Source: Maylandia zebra (lineage: Eukaryota; Chordata; Actinopteri; Cichliformes; Cichlidae). From it: 64,000 nt of DNA. Shown here piece after piece: positions 1 to 13,599 of this stretch (within the stretch, counting starts at the first letter, position 1; each line of letters starts with the position of its first letter). Location: NCBI RefSeq assembly GCF_041146795.1, contig NC_135170.1, forward strand, positions 22,934,033-22,998,032, read 5' to 3'. The notes beneath the pieces are model-generated. The model was not told the DNA's origin. It searched no databases and saw only the letters and a list, made by a program, of their open reading frames with translations. The position numbers and the translations under genes were made by a program.

Positions 1-465
1 TAAAAGCCTTGGGCATACCAAAGTGCTTTACATAAAACAATAAAAGGTTCAAACATTGATAACGGATAAAAAAAAATAAAAAATAACGAGTTATGTTCAT
101 AGATAAAAGCTACCAATAAGAATGACTACAGCACATGGGTAATAGCAAGATAAAAGCTGTACCACCATAATAAAAGACACCAATAGAAAGATAGGAGGGA
201 ATTAATACAAGAGGTCAATAGGTCACAGCAACCAAACAAACAAACAAACAAACCAGCAATTAAAAGGTGGAGAAGGCAAGTTTAAAAAGATATGTTTTAA
301 GCTGTGATTTAAAAGAATGAATAGAATCAGATGCCCGGATGCCAATCGGGAGATTGTTCCACAGCACAGGTGCAACAAGAGCAAACGATCGATCACCTCT
401 AGCCTTAAGTAATTTAAAGTGCAAAAAAAGTGCAAAGATAACAATTAAATAACTCTCCAAACGTG
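1..465 (-). repeat. Teleost interspersed repeat with a non-LTR retrotransposon C-terminus-like reading
   Basis: Read on the minus strand, about 260-460 encodes a peptide with the signature GDRSFALVAPVLWNNLP followed by an FKSQLKTYLF block. That is the usual look of the extreme C-terminus of fish LINE-type reverse transcriptase proteins. On the plus strand the left end carries 'aaagtgctttacataaaac', a phrase from a common fish repeat that also starts near 60366. An (AAAC)n stretch lies at 231-253. The element is cut by the window edge and has no intact ORF. The family name is not certain. Confidence 0.6.
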
Positions 466-2020
466 GTGATTAAATTCCCTCTGCAGCAGCATTTTAACGT
501 GAGCCAAAGGAGCCGTGAACGTACGAGGAGAAACGTGATGAAAATCACACACTCACTCCCGCTGTGCACACTAACAAGTCACTACAGCACTACAAACATG
601 GAAAGGGTGTGGCTGTATGTGTGGGTGATTGCATTTAGCGTGCTCAAACCAAAAAATAAATAAATAAATTGCAAAAGTAGGTGTTTTGTGACTGAGAGGT
701 GCGCTGTGGGTGGACTGAGTGTTGTGTGTCACCTTAAGAGTGAGCACCATCTGTCAGTGTCAGTAAAGGCTGGTGTGCATCTATTAAAAAGGAGTGCTGG
801 CATTTTCTGTACCCTTGAACACAAAGGGGGGGGGGGGGAAGAAGCTTAGGATGCATCGGTGACTCATGATAACAATTTATCACCAGAGCGTCTGCAGAAC
901 CACGAGGCAAGCTAGCCTAGGCCGATAACACAGCTCACAACTCGCAGTGTACCAGCAGAGATCTAAATAAACAACCACACAGAGCACACAGTGGGATAGC
1001 AACAGCTGCAGAGAGGCAAAAAAGAAAGATTCTTTTTTGTTTAACTTTCTTTCCATTTTTTCAGGGTGTATGAATTTTTGAGCTCCTCGGAGTGTGTAAT
1101 CTATTTGCGTAGGTGTCCTTTAGAGCTCAGACAGTAAAGTATAGCCGCATGTGTTTGTCTTATTCTTGCTGGACTCGCACAAAAATAAGTCTTCGCATTG
1201 CTTTGACCGAAATATGAAAGCCAGAAATTCAGTTGAATGGAGTCAATTTGGACCCTTTCTCTCTGTCAAATCACCTGTCCTTCCATTTAAAAAGAGCCAG
1301 CTGACCCTCACCTCTTTCAATAGCCCGTTGCCATGGCAATTAGCCTTTGCAGGCCCAGGGTGCACAGCTGGAGCAAAGCGCATGTGTGCGAGTGCGTATA
1401 CCAGGGCGTCAAATAGCAATGTTCTACCAGAAGTCGCAGGCAGGATTTGGCAAATTACGTACAAGACGTCAATTTTAGTGTCTTTGCTTTGACACCCAGG
1501 CCGTGGAAATATTAGACCAACACAGATAATACTTTAGGCAAAAAGTACTATAACTGCAGTGAGTGTTCAGCTGTCCACACTAAGTGGAAGTCTGGTTCTC
1601 TCATCCTCCTCCTAACAGGCATGGAGATGTAACGTCTTCATCGTATGTGTTGTGTTCAGGTTGGTGTTATGAAATACAGACACACAAAAGCCATTAACAA
1701 AACAGGAATCTATCCATCTGTCTGTCTCTCACTGGATCGTTTTTTTAATACCTTTCTTGCATGCCCTCTCCTTTTTTCTGCTGCTATTTCTTTTCCGTGC
1801 TTCCATTCTGCTCTATTTTATTATTTCTTCGCTGCAGGAGGGAACATTTTGAATGCAGGGAAATATACAAACTGATCTTCTCAGCACATTTGCATATGTG
1901 AAAACTCCTGCCACGTAACAGATTGGCTTGCTGCATGCAATCATGGAAAACAGCCAGAAGATTGCTTTAAAAACTCTGGCTGTGTTGAAGAAAGTTTACA
2001 TTATTACAAGCTATTGTGTT

Positions 2021-3119
2021 ACCAGCCACTTTATTGGGTACACCTTGCTAGTTTGGACTTCTTTTTGCCTTCAAAACTGCCGTTATTATTCATGGCACAG
2101 ATTTAAAAAGGTTCTGGAAACTTCTGGGATTTTGGTCTACAATGACATGACAGCACATGCTGCAGATTTGTCTACTTATCCATGATAAGAATCTGAAGGT
2201 GATCTGTTTTCAATCAATCAATTAAAACAGATTATTATGGATTTGTTTTCATATGGCTTTCATATGTACCTGTTTTCAGTGATATAAGTCTTTCTTTCTC
2301 TCTTTTTTGCCATATGTTTCAAGTGACCTATATTTGACAGCAGCACATTTAAAACTGAAAATTCTGTTTTTGGTGTACCACCCCAATATTATTTGTGGCC
2401 CCTATATGGGCACCTCTGAATAATTTCTGGAGGTGCCCCTGTCCTGCTGACGATGGGTACACTGTGGTCATAAAGGGAGCAACAATACTCAGTTAGGCTG
2501 TGGCATTTAAACAATATTCAGCTGGTACTAAAGCCCCCCCCCCAAAAAAAAAAAAATTCCCTAGACTATTACACCACCAAAAGACTGAACTGTTAATACA
2601 AGGAAGGATAAATCCATGACACACAGTGTGGTTTTCTGTGGCTGTGGCCCACCCGCTCCAACCTTTGACTTGTTGTGCGTTCAGAGATACTCTTCTGCAT
2701 ACCTCAGTAATAAGTGGGTATTTGAGTTACTGTTCCCTTCCTATCGCAGCAGTCTGAGTATTCTCCTCTGACCTCTGACATTAACAAGGCATTTCAGCAC
2801 AGAGATTTGCCGCTCACTGGATATTTTTCTCTTTTTTGGAGCATTCCCTCTAATCCTAGAGATGGTTGTGTGCAGCAGTAGCTCAGCGGTTTCTTTAATA
2901 CTTTAAGACCAACATGTCTGGCATCAACAACCATACCATGTTCAAAGTCACTTAAATCACCTTTCTTTACCATTTTGATGCTCAGTTTGAACTGAAGTAC
3001 GTCCTCTTGACCACATCTACATCCCTAGATGCATCGAGTTGCTGCCACGTGACTGGTTAAACGGATAATTGCATTAGCAACCAGTTGAATAGGTGTACCA
3101 AAGTAACCTGTGAGTATAG
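2021..3119 (-). mobile_element. Degenerate full-length Tc1/mariner transposon (transposase antisense to +)
   Basis: The left end reads 'ccactttattgggtacacc' and the right end reads 'aggtgtacca', giving diverged inverted termini about 1.1 kb apart. The inside follows a very common fish Tc1-like element read in reverse: a 3'-terminal block at 2050-2190, then about 2640-3110 matching the transposase 5' half and 5' UTR. Many indels and stops are visible and no transposase ORF survives. It lies inside adcy9 intron 1. The family assignment is from memory of the element. Confidence 0.7.
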
Positions 3120-6100
3120 ATAAATAGCTTTATCTCTGGTCTTCTACAAGGTTGTTACTTTAGGATATTAATAAATATTCCAAATGCAAAAAGTATGAGA
3201 AGGTATCAAAACTGTTTACATTATAGTTATAGAACATTGTTGTAACACACAATAAAGTTATGTTTACAGTCCTGCAAATCAGCACTCCCTCCATCCTCCA
3301 CTACTCACAACCTCCTGAGTTATGGACTAATTATAGACAAATCTGTCCACAAACACCTCCACACATTAGTTCAATGCATGGCTCCACTACATTAGCTTAC
3401 CTTCATTAAGCCTCCAGTTTAATGGTGGCTAATGAAGCAGCTGAAACAGAGGCCCACTCTCGTCTTATACCAAAACAGATCCTACAATGACATCAGTATG
3501 ATCAGAAATGACAATGCCTGCAACAGACAGCAGGTCTCCATTTCATATTTTTGACTCCTACTGAACAAATCAAGCACTTTGACACAATGTGATTCAAAAA
3601 CAGGTTTTTAGGAGAAGGTGGAAAATTTCCCACCACTTTCCCAGAGACAAGGAACGAAAAAGAATTGATAAATTATCCCTGACTTTGGCGAATTAAATCT
3701 GGAAATACTAGTAACATGACGCACAAACACTCAAGCAGTCACTCTTGTCACCTTAACAATATCAACAAAACACTACATTTATTCTGCAATAATTATATCG
3801 AGTCAATATCATGGCAGGATGGCTTTTACAGTACACAACATTAAAAATCCACGATGTAACCATTAAAATGTTACCTGCGAATTATACTTTGTAAGCAAAA
3901 CTATTGAGTTGACGTCCTTACCTTAAATTTAAAAATGAAACAAGGCATGTTCCACTCCACATACTACATCACATGGTACATCACATGGTATTCTACAGGC
4001 TCAGCCATGTCAGCTGCTTGCAAGTGCAGCGTCTTATCACGGAGACAGCTGTGCTGCTGATATCAGGTCCTCTCATCCTCCTCGCCCTGGGTCATCTCTG
4101 TCACAACAGACAGAGGTAGGACACTTTAGCATTGAGTCTACAGGACAGCTGTCCCCTATAGGTGGGCTGAGAGGTCTACAGGGTCCTCTGACACTTGTCA
4201 GGAGGAGGCGTATCACAATGGGGATGCATGGATTTTCAGAACATAAATAAAAATCTCCCACAGTATCAGCTTAAATGAAAGCTCATTGAGCTCTTTTTTT
4301 TTTTACATTAGTATGTTTTCTGCTTTTCCTGCTCTTGATCCAGAAGCTCATTACAGCTCCTCCTCAATCTTTTACTGCTTGCTGGGTCAAAACAGCGAGC
4401 AGTTCCCTTGCTTACACAACTCTCCTGAACGAAAAGAGCTTTTTTTCTCGTTTTTTAATCCTGCAGAGTAACAGTGTGACACAGAAGATTATCGAAATGA
4501 TTGCTGCAATTAAAAAAAAGAAGAAATAATCAGCTAATCACCACATCATATTCCTTCAATAACCTTGCCACAATGGACCTGTGTTTGCAGAGCTTGACAC
4601 CCTGAGGCTCTGCAGACTTGTTCAGTATGATAAGGCCAAGGATGACAAATGGTGAGATTGCATTTCTGGGGGCTAGAGTGCCATGCCGTGCTGAACTATA
4701 ATATGTGCTGTACAATATCAAACAATGTGATGTATTATGCCATTACTCCCTAGGCCAACCTGGCATCTGCCATGCAAAGCCAAGGTGCTCTAGCCTCTGC
4801 TTGGTCACTGTAAAACTGTATAACAGCTTAGCTTTCCCCTGGCTGCCTCTGTGCAGTTTTGTCCCACTTTCAGTCCACTACTACCTACCCCTTATTTAAC
4901 GCACTTACCTTCCTAACAGTTGTGCCACAACAGTCTAGCATGTCTATAGCCCTATGTATGCCTCTCATAACCCCACCAAGCGCTCAAATGCAGCCCACTT
5001 CACTTTCGCCACCCCTGTCTTTCAATTGTAGGGCTGAATGCTGTGTGTGCATACTGATTTGGATTCAAGAGGCTAGACAGAAATTATGCCAGGTATTTTG
5101 TTGTTGGCAAGGGGAGAAGACAGCTGCGTATACATATTAGGGTGAAAAAGCCAAACCATTTAACTTTTTGTCAAGTACAGCAGTATAAGGGCAGTGGACG
5201 CACGCAAACAAACACACACACACGTCCACATCGCGTTGGCAGTAAAATACAGTGGTTTTAATGTGTTTAGACAATTTTTGTTTATGTGTGCTTCACTCCA
5301 GAGCTCAAAACTGAAACCAATGAATGCAAAATACAGTGAGCCAATAGAGATGTATCTCTGCTTCTTCTTTTTTCTTTTCTTTCATTAAGCTACTAATATC
5401 CGCTGGTCAAAAACCAGGTCTCTCCCAGCAGAACAGGACCAAAGCTAAATGCATTTCATCGTCTCTCTCACCTTCATTTCTCTTTCTCTGCTTCTCTAAG
5501 CATAACCACAAAACCAGCCTCATTTATCCCAGTCAAGGTCACAGGTAGAAACCATTGTAAGTAATTTTCCACTGAGCTTAAAGGAAATATTGTGCAATTT
5601 GCTGAGTGACCGTAGCTCCCTATAGAACAGCACAGGGGTACAGACATGGGAAAGCTAATATGTACATGTGCACGAGTTAACCAAAACAAAAATAACTGTC
5701 AATAACTCGTAAATGTTAAAGGATATTAATAGAGCTGGAGACACAGACATTTTGCAAATTGGTTTTGGTCTTTGCTAAAAAAAAATCAATTATACCGTAA
5801 TGTAGCTAATCAATTCTTAGCAAGGGGTAAAGGCGGTGCTACAAATTCACAAAATAAAGAGACATGTTGCCTTCTGCATACAAACCCTGGTTATTTTCAT
5901 TTGATATCTACACGACATCAAACCCTGTCTGGTTGCTGTTGTCTCCCTTGTTTCCTCATCACAAACACACACGGCTATGACAGCCTCATTATAAGCAATC
6001 AATATCATTTGCTGTGATAAAAAGGGCTGGCAGGGAGACGGCCGATGCGTTCCGTGGTCGGGATAACAACAGGCCAGTGAGGGAAGATATGACGATGGAG

Positions 6101-6645
6101 AATTACTAACATTAATCACTTTAGCCAAGGAGATTACCCAGTCTTGCTTAATTAGAAATCTCCCTCAGGGCACAGAGATGAAAACAGGGTGAGAGAAGGT
6201 AATGCTGTACGTAGCCGCCCGACACAGCTTCGCTCAGCAATATGACTTATTAAAAGGTCACGAACATGCTAAACCTCGAGGCAGCTGGTTAGTGAGAACG
6301 CTGTAATGAGTATTCTTGGTAAGAGCCTATTGTACAAAAGAGCTATCAGAGGTTCAAATTAGGTGAAGTGGAGCAACTGCTTCTCATTTTGCTTCATTTC
6401 TTTTTTTAAAAAACATTCATTTATGTACTTTTGGACACAAGTAGTTGTTCTCTTCGTACTAATATGTAGTAGGGTGGAGTTTTGTTTGAGGACACACGCA
6501 CTGTTGGTGCTCTTGTAGTTTGGTGGCTGTGTAGGACAGTTTGTGTTGTCACAACAACTTGGAGGGTACCCAGACATCTGCAGAGTTTTTCACACCCAGG
6601 CAGACCCTTTCACAGTCATGAGCAGGGAAAGCACATCACTGGCTT

Positions 6646-6862
6646 TCAATATTTTGCCAAAAGTATTCACTCACCCAGCCAGATCATTGAATTCAGGTGT
6701 TCCAAACCCTTCCATGGCCACAGGTGTATAAACTCAAGCAGCTAAGCATGCAGACTGCCTCTACAAACATTTGTAAGAAAATGGGTTGCTCTTATTCACC
6801 CAGTGAATTCCAGCATGGTACCGTGACAGGATACCACCTGTGCAGCAAGTCAAGTCACCGAG
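6646..6862 (+). mobile_element. Truncated Tc1-like transposon, 5' end only
   Basis: The start 'ttgccaaaagtattcactca' is the terminal repeat of a widespread fish Tc1 element. It is followed by the 5' leader ('attcaggtgttccaa', 'catggccacaggtgtataaa') and the first codons of the transposase, readable as EFQHGTVTGYHLC at about 6801-6840. Similarity stops near 6862, so the remaining 3' portion is missing. Sequence from 6866 to 7200 is not recognisable as the rest of it. Confidence 0.7.
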
Positions 6863-9800
6863 GTGAACTTGCACACCCAGCAGTTATACAGCAAAGTTAT
6901 TGTCTGCCAGAGAGGCATTGTTTGTCTGTTTGAGAGATAGGCCCAGCTTAGAAGCGATTAACATTTGAATCCAGATCTGGAGCCAGCATCTTTTGGAAGG
7001 ATTGTGGGCAGTGCTATACATGGACATGATGTAGTGCCCCCAGGACTGGACCTGCATCGTTTGTGAATGGCGACAACATGAGTTTGACCAATATAAATAA
7101 GCCCATGAATGTGGGTCATTAGACTTGGCTCTGCTGTGTCTGTCTGCTCTCTGGTGCTGAGCAGGCACTGTGCAGTAGGTTTTTAGAGCTACTGGGTTGA
7201 AAACACATGCCTTCCCGTCTTCTGAAAAAGCTGTGACAGCTCCAAAGATTACTAAGAAACTCTATAAAGCTGAAGGGACCTTCAATTTAAGATGATAAAT
7301 CCCTGCGGGTTTGTTACTAACAATCATTTTCCATCTTTTTCATTATAAGAGTATCTATCAGAAGTGTTTTCACTAACTATCCAAAGCAGTGTGGGCATTA
7401 CTTGTGACAGCTGTAACTACTAGTTGCTCACATGTAATATTGTTGAAGTTGTGGAGATTAAGACATGAATTGGTTATGAAAGCAATAACTTCATTCTTAC
7501 TGTAGTATGTGCAATCCTCAGTAAGCATCAGCCAAAAATAAAAAACAACGTTATTTTTTCCCAGGAAACAATGGCTTCTTGAAAAAGAGAAGAGCAATGT
7601 TTTGTGTGGCGATTCTGTCATCAGCAGAAAAATAACAAGGCCACACCGACAGTCTCCTCCAAAGGGATAATCTTCTGCAGGTCCCATCAGTCTGCATTGT
7701 GCACAAAGGAAAGACATATGCAGGTACTTTTCTGGGGAAATGGAGCCAAATATAGCTTTTCCAGTAAGAAAAAGTAACAAACAAAAAGCATAGATAGCTA
7801 CGTGATAAAAAGCCTGTATGTTTGTTTATAGAAGAATCATATCATAATATCCTTCCAGCAAACCGTGTTATGATTTATGGTAAGGCTCCAACTGCCTATG
7901 AATACTATTTTTAAATTATGCAATTAATCCTCTAAAAAATGCCATAAAGTAATGAGCAATATATATTTAATTGTTATATGTCCTCTAAAGTGAGGATTTG
8001 CTCCTTTTTTTTTCCTCGTGGCAGTCAAACTGAATATTTCAGGGGTAGACTTGCAACTTGATGTTGCAGATCATCACTTTTGCCTTGACCAAACTAATTT
8101 CATGATATTTTTCAGCATTTCTACAGACTAATATTTGATTATTGTTGAATTTTGTTAGATTTAATTTTGTTTTGCTTAGAAAAAACACACCTTCAGGTTT
8201 TTGATTCCTTGCTAGATAAGACAGGCATCGCCACGTCACCTTAGAAACACAGTAGCAGGTATTTCTGTCAAAGGTGTCTCAAGTGCAACGAAAACAATTA
8301 GAGGCTCATAATAAACTGTAATATCCGCATTACTTACAAGAACAGGATGCAAACTCGGCCCCAATTTCATCACTTTCTTCCTAAAACTCCTCACTACTGA
8401 GGTTTAGAGCTGAGGAGGGAACAGGACGCAGCTGTAAAACTCAACTGTCCACACGTGGCTGCCCTCCGTATGAACCTTCCTTTTTTTACAATGAACCATA
8501 AACAGCTTATATTAAAAGCAGCTCGATATAAATAAGAGGATATAAACTTGGAAGTAGGCACGTTTTGGTCAGAAACCCACCTCCAACTTATAGTGCAATT
8601 GCAAAAAAACCCAGAAACTAAAACATTACACTAACTCAAAAAGTCCTTCAAAGATACATAAAAGACAGCCAGACGGCGATCGCTGTCTAGGTCGGAGAAA
8701 TTTACTTCTGAGTCAAGCAACAGGAACCAGACTCAGACACAATCCATGCTTGGCTGCAGTGGTACCCAAGAGATTTACACAGAGTGAGCTAGACAGCGGA
8801 GGGAATTTTACAGCGCTGGAGAACAACTCTCTCCTGACAGCCAGCTCTGTCACTGGCATAGGAAACCTACAGGATGAAGATAAATCTTATGGGGGGAAGT
8901 GAATACATGATGGAGGCATGAAAGGAGGCATGAATAAGGGGAAAAGAAGAGGCGAATAGGGCGATAGCACTCTGGATAAGACATTTATCTTCAGAATAAA
9001 AATAAAAGAAGCATAAGAGCAAGAGTGGTAGTCGCTCATTAATCTAAAAGATGAGAGGAAAATGCAGGCCTATAAATCGGCCCTGCCGCCTGGTAAACAA
9101 AGGGCACTTTCAGTCGCTCCTTTTCCTTGACTGATCCCAGCACTGATCTCTGGGGGGAAATGATGTGTATATAAATACACTGATAATTTATGCGCCCAAA
9201 TTATTAATGTCTACATTTGAATTGCTAATTTGTGCTCACACTAATTCCTGCCTAAAATGCACTGGACAAAATCTGACATGCAGCCTTCAAGGCAGCACAG
9301 TGAAGCAAAAATAAACCCAAAATGCTAATTCAAAAGGGCAGATGAACACCATCTGCAATACCTTAGTCAGACACTTTCACTTCACTTACAATGGCTGATA
9401 ATGGATCAGAAAGCCTTAAATGACGAGAAGAGCAGTTAAGCCAACATTTAGTCACACTGAGGCGTTTTGCATAAATGCATCATATAAAAAAAGCCTCCAG
9501 TCGAGCAGCATAAAAGACAAGATAGAGGGCTGAGGATATAGCTGCAGGCAAATCTCTTTTAGAAAAGGTGACAGTTGCATTAAGTTGTAAAGCAATCCCA
9601 GAGGTTCAGGGCAAGGTAACGGGAACGCAACACACTGAGGACGTCTGGAAGGCAATGTAATTGAAGAAGAGAACAAAGAGCAGGGAAGGACGGGAAAGAA
9701 GATGGCGTCTGTCTGTGATAGAGTCACATAGTACCAGTGCCACAGAGGGCACTGATAACACACTCAAAGCCCTGCCAGCCCATCAGGTATAATACATGAT

Positions 9801-10035
9801 GCTTAAACTCCGTTCTGACCTTGACCAATGCAAATGCTTCCTCACAAGTGCTTTGATTCACCTGGAGGGTGAAATAGTAATATGCTGGCGTGAGCACACA
9901 TTTCCTCTGTGGGTAGGGTAAAAGTATTAGAACACATCGACTTTGGCTGTCGGTTCATCGGCATTAATCTACAATAAAGCAGATCGAAAAGCAATAAATG
10001 TTTTTCACTCTACTTTATCATTTCTTCTCACTTAC

Positions 10036-11848
10036 CTTTGAGCTGGTCAGCCACCACACTCTGTCCTATTCTCTCCATGACCTGTCCGTCCTCATGCTGG
10101 TAGCGTTCATCCAGGAATTTGGCAGTGGCGTGTGATAGGTGCACCTTCCCAGCAACGCCTAGTTGCTCCATCAGGTTGGCCAGGTTGACATCGTTTGACC
10201 AAACGTCGAACTTGAAGCGCTTCATGCCCAGGATGCCGCACAGTACGGTGCCAGTGTGGACTCCCACCCTCATGTTCACCATCTCCCGCTTCTCCTGGCA
10301 GAACTGTTCAATAGCCTGAATCATGCCCAGGCCCATCTCCACACAGCAATAGGCGTGATCTGGTCGGGGCTCGGGACACCCGGCCACACAGTAGTAACAG
10401 TCTCCTAGAGTGCTGATCTTTTCACAGCCGGTGAGCTCACAAAGTCTATCAAATCGTCCGAACAAGTCATTAAGAAGTCCAACGAGGGCATGAGCAGATT
10501 TGTTGGCAGACATTTTGGTGAAGCCCACAATATCTGCAAAAAGGATGCTGACAGGCTCCATCCGTTTCATGTTGAAGGGCCTGAAGATGATCTGGCCTCG
10601 GGGGATGGAGGTTTTCTTGCGTTTATTGTTTTTAGGGCTGGAAATGGCAGCAGCAGCCCCGCTGGTGGAGTAACGTTTAACAGAATGATCACCTATGTCG
10701 TCATCGCCCTGCTTCATGAGCTCATCAGCCACGATTCTGGGCATAACAGAGTGGATCATTCGTTCCTTCAAGGCTTTCTCCACTTCCAGGTCTTTGCCGT
10801 GCATGATAGCTTGTCCGACCTTAAGGAAGGTGCTCCGCGACCGCACCTCAGACATGATGAACAGGTGCATACCGATGGCGTGAGCGCAGAGATGAAGCAA
10901 GGCTTTTGCTGGGCCCAACCACCTTAGAGTATCCCAATCTGATGGGGCGGCTAAGCTCCACTTCTCGCCTACCTGAGTCAGTTGCAGCCATCCCAAACTC
11001 TCAAAAAAGATGGAGTAGAGAAACCCAAGGAGGACAGAGGCATAGAGACGAACGTGGAGGACGCTATATAGCAACAGAAGAACCTCAATGCAAAGGGAGA
11101 AGGTGCCTACAGGAGAAAGACAGGGACACCAGTTGCTATCTCCCACAAATTTTTCATGTGACATGTTGTATGTGGGCCCTATTCCACTGAATTCTTCCAC
11201 ATCAAGTGTAGGTGCTGGAGACTCAGGGTCCTTGAAGCCAGATGTCTGAATCTGGGGGGCCAGGGTCAGTATGAAGGTTACAAGGATGAGGAGCAGAGAT
11301 GCTTGGTTGTAGCAGCGAGAGTACAGTTTGGTAAACGTTAAGAGGAAGAGGAGGAAGCAGAAAAGGAGGAAGGAAGCAGTGGGGATGAGAAAAGCAACCC
11401 TATCACAGCGGGAAGGGTTGGCAGCAAAGTAAACTCCCCAGAGTAAAGCAGCTGCTAGGAGGTAAAAAAGCACAAAACGGAAGCGTCTCTGGGTCTGAGG
11501 GAAACACCGTTCTCTACAGGCCTCCTCCAGGATAGAAGAGTCAAACTTTGGGTCCCAGAAATGGCCGGCAGATCTCTCAAAAAGCTGTGGCATCTTTTTG
11601 TGAGAACGAAAACTCTTGACCACCGGCCTCCTCAATCCGGACTCCCCAGAGCTACAGCTAGAGGAAATGCTGTACTTGCAGTGCTTGGCTCCACCAATGA
11701 AGCCTCCCCCGATTGAACCCAGCGGCCCGCCTCCATGCTTGTGTTTGACACTACTGCCAATTCTCACCGAGACGCCTCCATCTCCACTTGAGTCACAGCT
11801 CACTTCTGTGTTGTGAGGCAACAGTTGCTGATGCTGGGGGGATGCCAT
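10036..11848 (-). CDS. adcy9: Adenylate cyclase type 9, first coding exon (N-terminus, first membrane domain, C1a catalytic domain)
   Basis: This exon encodes residues 1-604 of a membrane adenylyl cyclase that makes cAMP from ATP at the plasma membrane. The start MASPQHQQLL and the block CKYSISSSCSS are hallmarks of ADCY9. A cytosolic N-terminus (1-125) is followed by six hydrophobic segments (about 126-144, 151-172, 182-199, 247-269, 272-288, 314-332) and the C1a cyclase domain (about 430-600). Metal-binding aspartates are in FADIVGFT (D439) and LGDCYYC (D483). The exon ends in ADQLKG at a good donor (CAAAG|GTAAG, GT at 10035-10034), phase 1. The second membrane domain and C2 lie outside the window. 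Relative to the human protein as I remember it, residues 32-53 are a Gly-rich expansion. ATG at 11848 is chosen because it matches the family start, and a splice acceptor lies 13 bases upstream. No frameshift or missing catalytic residue is seen in the part present. Confidence 0.97.
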
Positions 11849-11880
11849 GTTTTCTTCTAATCTATCAAAAAGAAAAAAAT
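11849..11880 (-). other. Probable 3' splice site and short 5' UTR just upstream of the adcy9 start codon
   Basis: On the minus strand a pyrimidine-rich tract (ttttttctttttgatag) ends in AG at 11863-11862, 13 bases before the ATG. An intron immediately before the start codon fits vertebrate ADCY9, where exon 1 is non-coding as I recall it. A second AG at 11858-11857 is an alternative. The upstream non-coding exon could not be placed exactly. Confidence 0.5.
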
Positions 11881-12639
11881 TACAAAAAACCCAAAAACTA
11901 GGCAGAAGGCACAGTTATTTCTCGGGAAACACAAATGAAGTAAGGCAAAAAGTTGCGGCCACACAGTATGATTGTTCAATCTTTAGAATTTTTTTTTTTT
12001 TAAAAGGAAGGGTTGGGGAAAAAGTTTGAGAGAAAAATCACACTCTGTGCTCTGGCTGCAGAAACACCAGCAGACCATCCAAAGTTTCTGAGTAGTTCAT
12101 TTCTGCCATTCTTGACGTCAATCCCTGCATTCCTCTACATTCCCGATGTTTTGACTCGACGCACTTGAAACTGCAAGGTTCACCCAGTGCCTCCTCTGCC
12201 GAGGCAGCCAGCTCTTTGCTTCATTCATTGGAAACTATTTGGCCAAACGGACAGAATTACACAATACTGTGAGTACAGGGAAATGCTGAAAAATACACAC
12301 ATACACACACAAATAGGACTGAGAGGATAAGTTATTTTAAGGTGCTCTCAAAATGTGTCTAAAAAACCCAGATTAAATTCTGTCAAGTTGTTTTGTACTC
12401 TGTGTTTGCTCAGCCCGCTTTCATTGCTGGTGCGTGTCCAATTCCGCTTATCCACTCAGTTACCCACGCTTGTACTTCCATACACGTCGATGTCAAGTGA
12501 ACTAAACCATGTGAAGTTTACATGACTGAGCAAAACTTCATCCAGGGCCAGTCGGACGCAGTGGTTCGAGCTTTTGTCGTTTGCTGTGTCGATCCAAAAG
12601 GTCAGCGGTTAAAATTAAGGCGTAGGTTAACACCGGATA

Positions 12640-13599
12640 CAGGGATCATGCCACTTGAGTTTTTATTTTTATACCCCCACGCTCCTTGCCGCAGGGCCTA
12701 ATCGCCAACACACTCATGGACGGCGCCCCGTCCTCGCCTGGCTTTCCACTCCAGAGTCTCCACAGTCACTGCGTCTCCGAACTCGGCAGATATTTTGTGC
12801 ACGGAGTTCTGCAGGAGCGAGATGCGATGCGAATGAACTATTCGGCGTTACTGCAAGAGCTCAGACGGCAATGACCACTCCACAGATTCGCGCGCCTCTC
12901 AAGGCTATAGCCCAGCCAGTCTTAAATCAGTGTTTTGTTAGCGCTGCTTTGGTATTCACATCCAAACTGTGGCCAATTCATCGTCAGTGCGCCCCAAGAA
13001 GGAAAATATCCAGATTGTCTTAATATCCTGACCATTCCCGGCTGTGTGGTGTCTCAGACGGAAATCTGCGAAGACAAACAGACCCCTGGAGCAGGCAGCG
13101 TGAAGTCCAGTCCTTCCTGGTATATGAAGTAAAGTTTGCCCACGACAGCTTGGTCCCCCCTGTAATCGCCAGACGACGAAAGCCCCGGAGAAAGTAGGGC
13201 TAATTAAAAGGTCTCCACCTCCTCCCCACTCCCCCCAGTAGCACAGTCCCACAGGCTAAAGCACAGCGCTGCCTTCATACGGCCACTTTGATTAATTGGG
13301 CAGGATACAAAGAATATCGTCATACCTCCAGGTGATTCAAGATTCAAATGATAGGCTAGATTAGGGCTGCTGCTGCACCGTCCTGCCTTTCCATCCCTTG
13401 TGCCGTCCACAGTGAGAGATAGAATTGTCCTATTACCGGGTTATCTGATCACAATTTGTGTGCCGCACCGGCGTCTACACGTGCGCAAAAACGCTGTGCG
13501 CGCAATCCAGGCGCAGCGGGCAACACGGTGGCAGCAGCAGCCGCCACCATCTTCTGTCTCTGTGCGCTTCCAGCCGTCCAGCCGAGAGAAGTGTGTGTT

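Larger units (their letters stand above)
466..10035 (-). other. adcy9 intron sequence (downstream of the first coding exon)
   Basis: The splice donor of the adcy9 coding exon lies at 10035-10034, so everything to the left on this strand is intron, and the next adcy9 exon was not found before the window edge. I looked for the residues that follow ADQLKG in vertebrate ADCY9 and saw none. The stretch holds two Tc1/mariner relics (entered separately), A- and C-runs near 2537-2556, and otherwise AT-rich unique-looking DNA. No RNA gene or other coding exon was seen. Confidence 0.7.

Noticed and set aside
10490..10927. 145-codon open frame on the plus strand inside adcy9
   Set aside because: It is the antisense shadow of the adcy9 coding exon, has no family resemblance, and disappears at the exon border.
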